Source: Prionace glauca (taxonomy: Eukaryota > Chordata > Chondrichthyes > Carcharhiniformes > Carcharhinidae). Taken from it: a DNA stretch of 64,000 nucleotides. Shown one piece after another: positions 1-8,109 of the stretch (position 1 is its first letter; each line of letters starts with the position of its first letter). The DNA lies in assembly GCA_037974335.1 (NCBI GenBank), contig CM075760.1, forward strand, positions 11,254,600 through 11,318,599, read 5' to 3'. A program made the translations under genes and the position numbers. A model generated the notes under the pieces. It was not told where the DNA came from and ran no database searches. It saw nothing but the letters and a program-made list of their open reading frames with translations.

Positions 1-790
1 GTCTAAACCTCTAATCATCTTATATGTTTCAATAAGGTCCCCTCTTAGCCACCTTCTTTCCAGCGAAAACAACCCCAAATCTCTCAGTCTCTCCTCATAG
101 GATCTCTCCTCCATACCAGGCAACATCCTGGTAAACCTCTTCTGCACCCTCTCCAAAGCCTCTACATCCTTCCTGTAATGTGGGGACCAGAACTGCACAC
201 AAAACTCCAAGTGCGGCCGCACAGAGTTGTGTACAGTTGCATCATGACGCTGCGACTCCTAAATTCAATCCCCCTACCAATAAACGCCAAGACACTGTAT
301 GCCTTCTTAACAACCTTATCTACTTGATTCCCAACTTTCAGGGATCTATGTACATATACACCTAGATCCCTCTGCTCCTCCACACTATTCAAAGTCCTCC
401 CGTTAGCCCTATACTCAACACATCTGTTATTCCTACCGAAATGAATTACCTCACACTTCTCCACATTAAACTCCATCCGCCACCTCTCAGCCCAGCTCTG
501 CAACCTTTCTAAGTCACCCTGCAAACTATGACACCCTTCCTCACAATCTACCAGACCTCCGACTTTGGTGTCATCAGCAAACTTACTAATCCACCCAACT
601 ATACCCTCATCCAGATCATTAATAAAAATTACAAACAGCAGTGGCCCCAAAACAGATCCCTGAGGCACACCACTCGTAACCGAACTCCATGACGAATATT
701 TACCATCAACCACCACCCTCTATCTCCTATCTGCTAGCCAATTCCTGATCCAATTACCTAGATCACCCCCAATCCCATACATCTGCATTT
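1..790 (-). mobile_element. CR1-clade LINE (type I), reverse-transcriptase fragment
   Basis: On the minus strand this encodes the middle and C-terminal part of a non-LTR reverse transcriptase. The motifs SGVPQGSVLGPLLF and FADDT (RT active site) are visible, followed by the start of the CR1 C-terminal tail. It runs off the left edge. An in-frame stop lies just upstream of the VVVDGKYSSW segment, so the copy is dead. The same family recurs at 27806-28538, 29577-30572, 51106-51870 and 52139-54123. Confidence 0.85.
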
Positions 791-794
791 ATGG

Positions 795-1110
795 GAGCAA
801 CTTAATCCAAAAATCTGACATCAGCAGGGAAGAAGCTGTTGCTGAGTCGGTTGGGACATGACCTCAGACTTTTGTATCTTTTTCCTGATGGACGAAGGTG
901 GAAGAGAGAATGTCCGGAGTGCGCGGGGTCCTTAATTATGATGGCTACTTTGCCAAGGCAGTGGGAAGTGTAGACAGAATCAATGGATGGGAGGCTGGTT
1001 TGGGCTACATTCACGACATTTTGTAGTTCCTTGCGGTCTTGAGCAGAGCAGGAGCCATACCAAGCTGTGATACAACCAGAAAGAATGCTTCCTATGGTTC
1101 TATCTGTAAA
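795..1110 (-). mobile_element. LINE reverse-transcriptase tail remnant
   Basis: The minus-strand translation shows the C-terminal motif of fish/shark LINEs of the Jockey/Rex type: KDPAHSGHSLFHLRPSGKRY, then NSFFPADVRFL. Matching remnants lie at 41880-42190 (its duplicate), 26155-26235 and 28628-28805. No intact ORF remains. Confidence 0.65.
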
Positions 1111-2425
1111 TCTGTATGAGATCCTGAGGGAGTTTGATAGGGTAGATGGTGAGATATTTCCATGAGTGGAAGAGTCTCGAACAAGCTACAAGTTAAAGGC
1201 CAGTCATTTAAAACTGAGGTGCAGAGAAATGTCTTCTCACAGAACATTTTCATAAATGACCTGGATGAGGAAGTGGAGGGATGGGTTAGCAAGTTCGCTG
1301 ATGACACGAAGGTCGGCGGTGTTGTGGATGGTCTGGAAGGATGTCAAAAGTTGCAGCAGGACATAGATAGGATGCAGGAATGGGCGGAGAAGTGGCAGAT
1401 GGACTTCAACGCGGATAAATGTGTAGTAGTCCATTTCGGCAGAACCAACGGGATGAACGAGTACACTATTAAGGGCAGGGGTCTTAGTAGCGTTGAAGAG
1501 CAGAAGGATCTCGGGGTCCGGGTTCACAGGACTCTTAAATCGGCCTCGCAGGTGGAGGAGGTGGTCAAGAAGGCGTATGGTGTACTGGCCTTCATTAATC
1601 GAGGGATTGAGTTTAGGAGTCGGGAGGTAATGCTGCAACTTTACAGGACCCTCGTCAGGCCTCATTTGGAGTACTGTGCGCAGTTCTGGTCGCCTCACTA
1701 TAGGAAAGACGTGGAAGCTATTGAAAGGGTGCAGAGGAGATTTACAAGGATGTTGCCTGGACTGGAAGGCATGCCTTATGAAGATAGGTTGAGGGAGCTG
1801 GGACTCTTTTCCCTGGAGAGGCGAAGATTGAGAGGCGACCTGATAGAAGTTTATAAAATGTTGAGAGGAATAGATAGGGTGGACTCTCAGAGGCTATTTC
1901 CCCGGGTTGAAATGGTCGCTACGAGAGGACACAGATTTAAGGTGCGGGGAGGGAAGTACAGAGGTGATGTTAGGGGTAAGTTTTTCACTCAGAGGGTGGT
2001 GAGTGATTGGAATCGGCTGCCGTCGTCGGTGGTGGAGGCGAACTCGCTGGGGTCTTTTAAAAGACTTCTGGATGAGTATATGGGGTTTAATGGGATTGGG
2101 GGTTATAGATAGGTCTGTAGATTGGTGGGGTTGATGCGATCGGCGCAACTCGAGGGCCGAAGGGCCTGTTTGTGCTGTAATGTTCTATGTTCTATGTTCT
2201 AACATGGTGAATCTCTGGAATTCTCTGCTCCAAAGGATGGTAGAGGCTGAATCATTAGAAGTATTTAGAGTGGAGGTGGATAAATATTTGATAGATTGAG
2301 GAATAGAGGGCAATGGGGAAATGGCTCACAAAAGGAGGCCGGTATTGATCAGCTCTGATTGTATTGAACGGCAGGGTCGCTTGAAGGGCCTGGTGGCCTC
2401 TCCTGCTTCTATTTCTTGTGATCAG
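1111..2425 (+). mobile_element. Old CR1-like 3' remnant, split by a younger LINE
   Basis: Two pieces (about 1111-1247 and 2201-2425) join into the uninterrupted sequence seen at 42195-42540. They show the usual CR1 3' features: FFTQ-like region, WNSL-like region and a 'GGGTCGCTTGAAGGGCCTGG' type 3' end. The gap between them is the type II insertion at 1248-2200. Confidence 0.7.
1248..2200 (+). mobile_element. CR1-clade LINE (type II), 5'-truncated insertion with TSD
   Basis: The plus-strand frame encodes the RT end (FADDTKVGG) and the C-terminal domain (LEYCAQFWSPHYRKDVEAIE, LGLFSLERRRLRGDLIE). The 3' end is the short repeat TGTTCTATGTTCTA typical of CR1. The 5-bp duplication AACAT flanks it (1243-1247 and 2201-2205), and the empty site survives in the duplicate at about 42318. 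The coding frame is open to a TAG at 2110-2112. It is very like the copy at 21650-22824, so both inserted recently. Confidence 0.9.
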
Positions 2426-2469
2426 TTGCTGCAGGTCCCAGTTTCCGCCCAGATTGAGGTAAGGAATGG

Positions 2470-3100
2470 AAAGAGGCAGAATGAAAGTGTTTTACTCACA
2501 GATGTTGGAGACGGGGAAGTTTGAGCGGGCTGAAGATCAATCTTCATTTACACAAAGCCCGCGCTCTGATTGGCTGGAGGACCAGCGTCCTTCCGGTCCT
2601 CCAATACGTCTCATTGGTCAACACCTCAGCGTGAAGGTCAGGGGGCGGGCTCAACACTGCACATGCGCAGTTCCAGCCCGGGGTGAGGGGGAGATCACCG
2701 AGCGGCTTCTCGCTCAGGCCGGAATCGCCAGCGGCTTGTCTGGAAACCTTGGCTCGAGGAGGGGGAGGGGAACAATGGGTGGGGGAGGGGAACAATGGGT
2801 GGGGGAGGGGAACAATGGGTGGGGGAGGGGAACAATGGGTGGGGGAGGGGAACAATGGGTGGGGGGCGGGGGTCCCGAGTCCGCGCGTGCGCACTGGAAA
2901 TCCTAAGACGTCACCGCGGAGCAGAGTGATTCCTATTGGCTGATACAGAGCTCCATTGTGACGTCACAAGAGTTGTCCAATGAGCTTCAGAGTGAAACCT
3001 CCTCCTCTGTGCAACATCTGGGAGGAAATCAATGTCTCCCCCTTTCCATTTCTATTCTCATTCTGGGGGAAATTGGGGACTTGCAGCAACTGAAGCGTAA
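2470..3100. promoter_or_regulatory. CpG-rich bidirectional-type promoter and noncoding exon 1 of ZNF-A
   Basis: GC-rich block with CCAAT boxes in both orientations (ATTGG at about 2568, 2611 and 2933; CCAAT near 2976), a GC box at 2641-2649, an NRF1-like ACATGCGCAG at 2661-2670, a minisatellite at 2761-2860 and a perfect CRE palindrome TGACGTCA at 2959-2966. A donor GTAAGG at 3097 faces right towards ZNF-A, whose acceptor AG lies at 3522-3523. A second donor (GTGAGT on the minus strand, near 2500) faces left, as in the B/C promoter. No left-hand partner gene is in the window. The transcription start is not determinable from sequence. Confidence 0.75.
2761..2860 (+). repeat. 20-bp G-rich promoter minisatellite, 5 copies
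   Basis: Five identical tandem copies of a 20-bp unit built on GGGGGAGGGGAACAATGGGT lie inside the ZNF-A promoter. The duplicate promoter has two units followed by a run of 17 G (42914-42930); the other cluster promoters have one. The G-runs could form quadruplexes (inference). Confidence 0.95.
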
Positions 3101-3189
3101 GGAAGTGAATCCAATCTGTATATTCCACACATTTTTAGTCCAGTCATATGGGCATAGCTCTGTCTGGCAACCTGCATGGAGATTTTCAG

Positions 3190-3292
3190 CCAGTGACGTT
3201 TGCAACCAAATAAAGCTGTTGGACTTTAACCTGGTGTTGTGAGACTTCTTACTGTGTTTACCCCAGTCCAACACCAACATCTCCACATCCAG
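3190..3292. repeat. Arm fragment of the foldback element in the ZNF-A intron
   Basis: The stretch with AAAGCTGTTGGACTTTAACC and TGGTGTTGTGAGACTTCTTA matches the arm of the inverted-repeat element at 38850-39144 in diverged form. It sits in the intron between donor 3097 and acceptor 3523, and is present in the duplicate at 43255-43340, so it predates the duplication. Confidence 0.6.
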
Positions 3293-3523
3293 GATAGGAA
3301 GCAGTGAGTATGAATCTGTCAGTCAGCCTCAATCATCAACTTCAGGAGAATTGGGAGGGTGAATATTAGCTACAACAGAGTGAGAATGGAGCGAGTGTGT
3401 GAGATGGAGATTTGTAGCCTTTGTGGAATGAGAGAGAAAGAATGTTTCATAGAAACTGGAATTGTCTGTTCTGAATTTTGATCCTGTACTGATACTGATG
3501 ACTTGTGTCAACTTGTTTTACAG

Positions 3524-3853
3524 GATATTGAAAGAGGAATCACAGGCTGAAATTTCAAATGTCAGGTCTAGATCTGGCAGAGTCATATTCCTTGGAACCT
3601 GAATATCATCGGCCATTGAACCTGGAAGGAGATTTGAAAAGATTTCAAACATCAGTGTGATTGGAAAAGCATCAACACACTTCCACATTCAAGTGAGAGT
3701 GTTCCAGTGCACTGACTGAAGAGCTTTAACCAGTTACACAGCCTGAATAAATATCACACCATTCACAGTGGGGAGAGACTGAACACGTATTGTGTGTGTG
3801 GACGAGGCTTGAACTGATTGTCCACCCAAGGCAGAGGCAAGGTCGCCTGCATC
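3524..3853 (+). other. ZNF-A exon 2 leader with a fossil zinc finger
   Basis: Exon 2 starts after acceptor TTTTACAG (AG 3522-3523). The leader from about 3695 reads as a decayed C2H2 finger: a CTD start, then F-N-Q-L-H-S-L-N-K-Y-H-T-I-H and the linker SGER, then the start of a second finger (CVCGRGLN) ended by TGA at 3815-3817. That TGA is in frame with, and 39 nt before, the ATG at 3854, so nothing upstream can be fused to the protein. Confidence 0.75.
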
Positions 3854-4756
3854 ATGGAGAAACCATGGAAATGTGCAGACTGTGGAAAGAGATACAGATT
3901 CCCATCTCTGCTGGATGCTCATCGGCGCAGCCACACTGGGGAGAGGCCGTTCATCTGCTCTCAATGTGGGGAGGGATTCATTCAACACTCCCACCTGCAG
4001 TTGCACAAGCGAGTTCACACTGGAGAGAGACCATTCACCTGCTCTCAGTGTGGAAAAGGATTCACTGTGTTATCCACTTTGCAGAGACACCAGCGAATTC
4101 ACACTGGGGAGAGGCCATTCACCTGCTCTGAGTGTGGGAAGCGATTCAACCAGTTATCCAATTTGCAGACACACCAGCGAATTCACACTGGAGAGAGGCC
4201 ATTCACCTGCTCTCAGTGTGAGAAGAGATTCACTCGGTTATCCGACCTGCAGGCACATCAGCACATTCACACTGGGGAGAGGCCGTTCACCTGCTCTCAG
4301 TGTGGGAAGGGATTCACTCGGTCATCTGACATGCAGAAGCACAAACAAATTCACACTGGGGAGAGGCTGTTCATTTGCTCTCAGTGTGGGAAGGGATTCA
4401 CTCAATTTTCCAACCTGCGGACACACCAGCGAGTTCATACTGGGGTGGGTCTGTTCATCTGCTCTCAGTGTGGGAAGGGATTCACTCAATTGTCCAGCCT
4501 GCAGAGACACCAGCGTGTTCATACTGGGGAGAAGCCGTTCACCTGCTCTCAGTGTGGGAAGGGATTCACTGGACAATTCCACCTGCAGAGACACCAGCTA
4601 GTTCACACTGGGGAGAAGCTGTTTACCTGCTCTCAGTGTGGGAAGGGTTTCAGTCAGTTATCCAACCTGCAGAGACACCAGCGACTTCACATGGGGAGAG
4701 GCCATTCACCTGCTCTCAGTGTGGGGAGGGATTCACTCTGTTATCCCACCTGCTGA
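3854..4756 (+). CDS. ZNF-A, 10-finger C2H2 zinc-finger protein
   Basis: A likely sequence-specific DNA-binding nuclear protein of 300 aa. The start is the ATG at 3854 (ATCATGG context), fixed by an in-frame TGA 39 nt upstream and by the shared N-terminus MEKPWKC. Ten fingers of the form C-x2-C-x12-H-x3-H follow at 28-residue spacing with TGERPF linkers, mostly CSQCGKGF type. There is no KRAB, SCAN or BTB domain, so any repressor activity would need another mechanism. Helix residues -1,2,3,6 run from Q-S-H-L (finger 2) to R-S-D-A, R-S-D-K and Q-S-N-T. A one-base loss just after finger 10 (CACATGGGG for CACACTGGGG) shifts the frame, so the eleventh finger is read as an unrelated tail ([14 protein letters not shown]) to the TGA at 4754-4756. 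The original frame of finger 11 is still legible to 4767. ZNF-A' shares the shift. The target is unknown. Confidence 0.88.
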   Translation: MEKPWKCADCGKRYRFPSLLDAHRRSHTGERPFICSQCGEGFIQHSHLQLHKRVHTGERPFTCSQCGKGFTVLSTLQRHQRIHTGERPFTCSECGKRFNQLSNLQTHQRIHTGERPFTCSQCEKRFTRLSDLQAHQHIHTGERPFTCSQCGKGFTRSSDMQKHKQIHTGERLFICSQCGKGFTQFSNLRTHQRVHTGVGLFICSQCGKGFTQLSSLQRHQRVHTGEKPFTCSQCGKGFTGQFHLQRHQLVHTGEKLFTCSQCGKGFSQLSNLQRHQRLHMGRGHSPALSVGRDSLCYPTC

Positions 4757-5040
4757 GACATCAGTGAGGTTACACTGGGGAGAAATCTGCTCAGTGTATA
4801 AAAAGGGTTCAGAATTTCATCACAGCTGCTGAGACACCAACAAGTTCACAGGGGTTGGATTCTGCTGTTATTGTTTCTGTTCTCACATCCAGGACTACAT
4901 TTTGTTCATTCTCACAGTTGGTCATTGGAGCAGGTCGGAGGGTTTCTTTCTGCTGGACAGGCTGGTCTCAGCCTCCAGTGGGCTGATGCTCTTTGAGTCT
5001 TTTTGCGAATACCTTGTTTTAAATTTCACAAGAATCACAG
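4757..5040 (+). other. ZNF-A 3' UTR with family-conserved block
   Basis: The segment around GGTTGGATTCTGCTGTTATT, followed by 'TTTCTTTCTGCTGGA' and 'GGGCTGATGCTCTTTGAGTC', recurs after the coding regions of A', C, H and (reverse strand) D, E, F and G. It is therefore part of the ancestral gene unit. A possible poly(A) signal AATAAA lies further on at 5495-5500. ZNF-B lacks the block. Confidence 0.7.
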
Positions 5041-5560
5041 AGTGACAGGGTGTTAGGAAGTTTAGAGATATTTAGTCAGCATTTCTGTCTGAAACACCCC
5101 CTAAATGCCCATCCAATTTCCTTTGTAATTGTTTATTGTCTCCATTTCCTCCACCTTCGCAGGCAACAAGTTCCAAATCATTACCATTCGCTGCATCAAA
5201 ATATTCTTCCTCACGTTCTCCCTACATCCCTGACCCAAAACCTTAAATCTGTGTCCCCCCTCGTCCTTGTGCCATCAGCGAATGGGAACAACTTTTCTTT
5301 GTCCATCTACTAGAGTCATGAATAGGTCACTGACCATGGGACGGCGGCGCGGGCTCGTTGGGCCGAAGGGCCTGTTTCCCGTGCTGTTTTTGTTCTTTGT
5401 ATTGTATACCATCTTATCTAAACCTGACCACCTCTATCAAATCTCCCCTCAACCTCCTTTGCTCCAAGGGGAACAACCCCAGCCTGACATTGACAATAAA
5501 GAACAAACAGAATATGTTAGTACCTGAAATCAAATGGGAATATTGAATTTCTGTTGTAAA
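5040..5560 (-). mobile_element. CR1-like 3' remnant shared by the gene flanks
   Basis: A degraded LINE 3' region (antisense CR1 tail; 'CATTCGCTG', 'AACCTTAAATCTGTGTCC', 'CCTCTATCAAATCTCCCCTC') lies antisense to ZNF-A. The same remnant is at 45180-45560, 23590-23960 and 16919-17050, always on the 3' side of a ZNF, so it spread with the genes. About 5312-5412 is a GC-rich insert absent from the duplicate, resembling a LINE/SINE 3' end (GGGCCGAAGGGCCTGTTTCC). Confidence 0.65.
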
Positions 5561-5689
5561 GATATTGTGAATAAATTGTCCTGGACAATAATGAAATTGG
5601 GATAACTCACCTTAGGTGTGGATGAATGGAATATATCAATCTGGTATCCACCTACAGTTAGTGAAAGTCTGGAACGTGTAGCAGGAAAT

Positions 5690-5770
5690 CACTCCCTAAC
5701 AGCACTGTGGGTGTATTTACAGGCACTGTAGCAGTTCAGGAAGGCAGTGTTGGGGTTGACCATGGCTGAG
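5690..5770 (+). mobile_element. LINE 3' coding remnant
   Basis: The stretch 'ATCACTCCCTAACAGCACTG' to 'GTTCAGGAAGGCAGTG' matches the 3' coding end of the LINE family seen antisense at 31830-33235. It recurs at about 45725-45800 and, reversed, at about 23350-23420 and 63550-63620. It is a short fossil in the common ZNF 3' flank. Confidence 0.5.
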
Positions 5771-6099
5771 GCAGCAACATACAGACACATATTCTGTTAT
5801 AATTGAAGGACTGCAGATTGAATGTGAGGCATTATGGGACTGGACTGTCTTGATCACATTCCTGTGACTGCTCAGTTTCTGCAATTACGGACCATTAAAG
5901 CTGCTTAGCAGGGCCCTGACAGACGACCTGGTGAGAATATTTACTTGGAATGAGTTGGAATTAAGCTTATCCCAGGACCGGCTTGTGTTCAGAGGCTGAG
6001 ATACCCAAATCTGTAAAAAATCTGACCAATCAACAAACAGTGGTAGGTAGTTGGTGAAGAAGCGTTCTCAGGCATTGTTTAAATTATTTTATCCCAAAT

Positions 6100-6231
6100 T
6101 TAGAACATAGAACATAGAACATTACAGCACAAACAGGCTCTTCGGCCCTCGAGTTGCGCAGATCACATCAACCCCACCAATCTATAGACCTATCTATAAC
6201 CCCCAATCCCATTAAACCCCATATATCTATC
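6100..6231 (-). mobile_element. CR1 type II 3'-end fragment
   Basis: Reverse complement of the last ~130 bp of the element at 1248-2200, starting with the TAGAACATAGAACATAGAAC tail and ending abruptly near 6231. It is absent from the duplicate, where homology ends at this point. Confidence 0.85.
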
Positions 6232-6300
6232 CTGGACTGACGGTGATGAGTTTTCTCAACTTTTTACAGGATATTGGAAGTGGTGGATTGGCAGATGGAA
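6232..6300 (+). pseudogene. Orphan ZNF exon 2 acceptor relic
   Basis: 'CTGACGGTGATGAGTTTTCT' followed by 'CAACTTTTTACAGGATATTG' matches the intron end and first bases of exon 2 of ZNF-A, C and H. No finger-coding sequence follows, so this appears to be the stump of a lost plus-strand ZNF. Confidence 0.5.
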
Positions 6301-7009
6301 AACAGAAACTGAACATCACGTCTGACAAAGCCATTTGAGTTATAATAAAGGAGAACTAAGCATCTTGTATCTTATTTTAATCAAGGAGTTGTGAGCTTAT
6401 AGTGTTCTGTTGCTTTAGGAAGCTATAGCTAAGAGAATGCTGAGGATTCATTGTTTGATATTTACGAGCTGTGAGAACCTGTATGTTTCATTCGTTTATG
6501 TGGATGTTTGTAGATGTGTTTTATCATTGTTTTGGGCTACATTTGTAAGGTTTATCTTTCTGGGGATTTAACCTTACCTTGAGTCTTTAATTAAAGGTAT
6601 TTCTTGAAGTTCAAAAACAGAACCACAAAAACGCTTAAGGAATTCATTTTGGTCATTCTTGTAAAGCACATGCTAAGTTTCTCTGCTTGTGTATGGATGA
6701 TATTTGTGGGTTGATTGCTTCAAGCTTTGAGTATTTCTGTCTGTGATTTAAATCAAACAGATTTTCAAAAAAAGTTTAATTAATAAAGCTTTTTTTTCAA
6801 AAGTTATGAGCCTGGAGCCATATTTACTGGCCAGAGACCTGATTCCAGGATATTTTACTAAACATGGGGGAATTTTAATCTGGATACAATTCACACATGT
6901 GAGAGTGAGAGTTTTAATTTGTCGTGGTTATTTAAAATTTGGGAGATGTGAAATGATTCTGACCAATCTAGTGTTGGATTGATCTTTGGTTAAACTTCCA
7001 ATCAGAGTT
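6301..7009. other. No gene recognised, AT-rich
   Basis: AT-rich sequence with short A and T runs (for example near 6770-6800). I see no open coding frame of note, no ZNF relic and no repeat I can name. Confidence 0.5.
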
Positions 7010-7260
7010 GAGAGGGTCAGCTAATGAGGAGAGACTGAGTGGACTGGAATTATACTCATTGGAATTCAGAAGAATGAGAGGAGCTTTTCTAGAAACATAT
7101 AAAATTATGAAATATAGTACATATAAAATGATCAGAGTAGATAAGATAGAAGTAGGGAGGTTGTTTCAATTGGCAGGTGAAACTTGAACTAGGGGGCATT
7201 GCCTCAAAATAAAGGGGTACAGATTTAGAACTGATTGAGGAGGAACTTCTTCATGCAAAG
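7010..7260 (+). mobile_element. CR1-like LINE remnant
   Basis: Degraded plus-strand C-terminal LINE domain (ERLSGLELYSLEFRRMRG-like sense: 'GAGAGACTGAGTGGACTGGA', 'GGAATTCAGAAGAATGAGAG'). Frame broken in several places. Confidence 0.6.
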
Positions 7261-7261
7261 T

Positions 7262-7365
7262 TTGTTTATTTATTAGTCACAAATAAGGCTTACATTCACA
7301 CTACAGTGAAGTTACTTTGAAATTCCACTAGTTGCTACACTCCAGCACCTTCTGTGGCATTCCCT
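7262..7365 (-). mobile_element. tRNA-SINE 3'-end fragment
   Basis: 'GTTTATTTATTAGTCACAAA', 'GGCTTACATTCACACTACAG' and 'TGAAGTTACTTTGAAA' are the reverse of the 3' tail of the SINEs at 31482-31757 and 60735-61010 (ending AATAAATAAACTTT). Only the tail is present. Confidence 0.7.
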
Positions 7366-7429
7366 GCCAGTGTTTGTTGAATGTTTTTAAGGCAAAGGAT
7401 AGATAAATTCTTCAACCGTAAAGGAGAGA

Positions 7430-7690
7430 ACACTCACATTGATATGCCTATCCTGCCAGTAGATTTGCAGGATTTTGTGGAAACAACATTAGTGACATCT
7501 CTTCAGGGATTTGAGGTGTGTGCTGTATGTTGCCCATGTTTCTGATGGATACAAGAGGGCAGAGACCACGGCTGCTCTGTGGACCATGAGGCTGGTGCTG
7601 GATCTGAGTCTTGAGCTTCAAACACTCTGTTCCTCATGTGTCCGTAGCCTGTAGTGATTAATTGGAGTTGATGCTGGGTTTCGTCTTTTC
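7430..7690 (-). mobile_element. LINE reverse-transcriptase C-terminal remnant
   Basis: The minus strand encodes a run like LLYPSETWATYSTHLKSLKR followed by KILQIYWQDRHIN, the post-RT region of an RTE/Jockey-like LINE. A stop interrupts it. No other copy of this family is in the window. Confidence 0.6.
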
Positions 7691-8109
7691 ATCTTTGTAT
7701 CTGCCTGTGTCGACAGGAGGCTCCCCAGAAGGCTGAGGGGGGACATGGTTGAGGTGTATAAGATTATGAGGGGTATGGACAGGGTGATTAGGAAGCAGCT
7801 GTATCCCTTATTTGAAGGATCAATAATGAGGTGGCATCATTTTAAGGTGAGAGACAGGAAGTTTTGGGGGATTTGAAGAAAAATGTTTTCACCCAGAGGG
7901 TGGTGGGAGTCTGGAATTCACTGTCTGGGAGGGTAGTAGAGGCAGGAAACCTCACAACCTTTAAAAAGCACACGGATGAGCACTGGAATATTTTGACAGT
8001 TTAAACACTATCAGCCAAGTGCTGGAAAGTGGATTAATGCAAATTTAGTATAGTTTTGTCAGTGCAGACTTGATGGGCTGAAAGGCCTCTTCTGTACTGT
8101 ATGACTCTA
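7690..8109 (+). mobile_element. CR1-like LINE 3' end abutting ZNF-B
   Basis: CR1-type C-terminal region and 3' tail: 'GACATGGTTGAGGTGTATAA', then 'GGCCTCTTCTGTACTGTATG' and the short tail ACTCTATGACT. The tail ends exactly where the ZNF-B coding region ends, and the TAG that stops ZNF-B lies inside it. The conserved ZNF 3' UTR is missing here. Confidence 0.8.

Larger units (their letters stand above)
795..6100 (+). repeat. Segmental duplication, copy 1 (holds ZNF-A)
   Basis: This block is collinear and nearly identical by eye with 41865-46155. It runs from a LINE tail through the promoter, ZNF-A, its 3' flank and a LINE remnant. Copy 1 alone carries a CR1 insertion (1248-2200), extra promoter minisatellite units (2761-2860) and a short insert at about 5312-5412. 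Copy 2 alone carries one extra zinc finger. Homology stops near 6100 and 46155. Confidence 0.85.

Noticed and set aside
1162-2112. A 316-codon frame as one protein
   Set aside because: It reads from an old CR1 remnant into the younger type II LINE through the insertion junction.
2466-2906. Gly-rich plus and Pro-rich minus frames in the promoters (also at 10.4-11.0, 30.9, 42.6 and 57.3 kb)
   Set aside because: They arise from GC-rich promoter and minisatellite sequence and are not conserved in frame between copies.
3818-3853. Longer N-terminus for ZNF-A (and A', C) starting 36 nt upstream
   Set aside because: The codon there is TTG directly after an in-frame TGA; the family ATG is the only sound start.
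3873-4601. Second-frame open readings inside the ZNF coding regions (patterns like SALSVGRDS)
   Set aside because: They are periodic shadows of the finger repeat in the wrong frame, and appear in every ZNF.
3854-4756. KRAB or SCAN domain upstream of the fingers
   Set aside because: In-frame stops precede the ATG in exon 2, and the first exons show no conserved frame.
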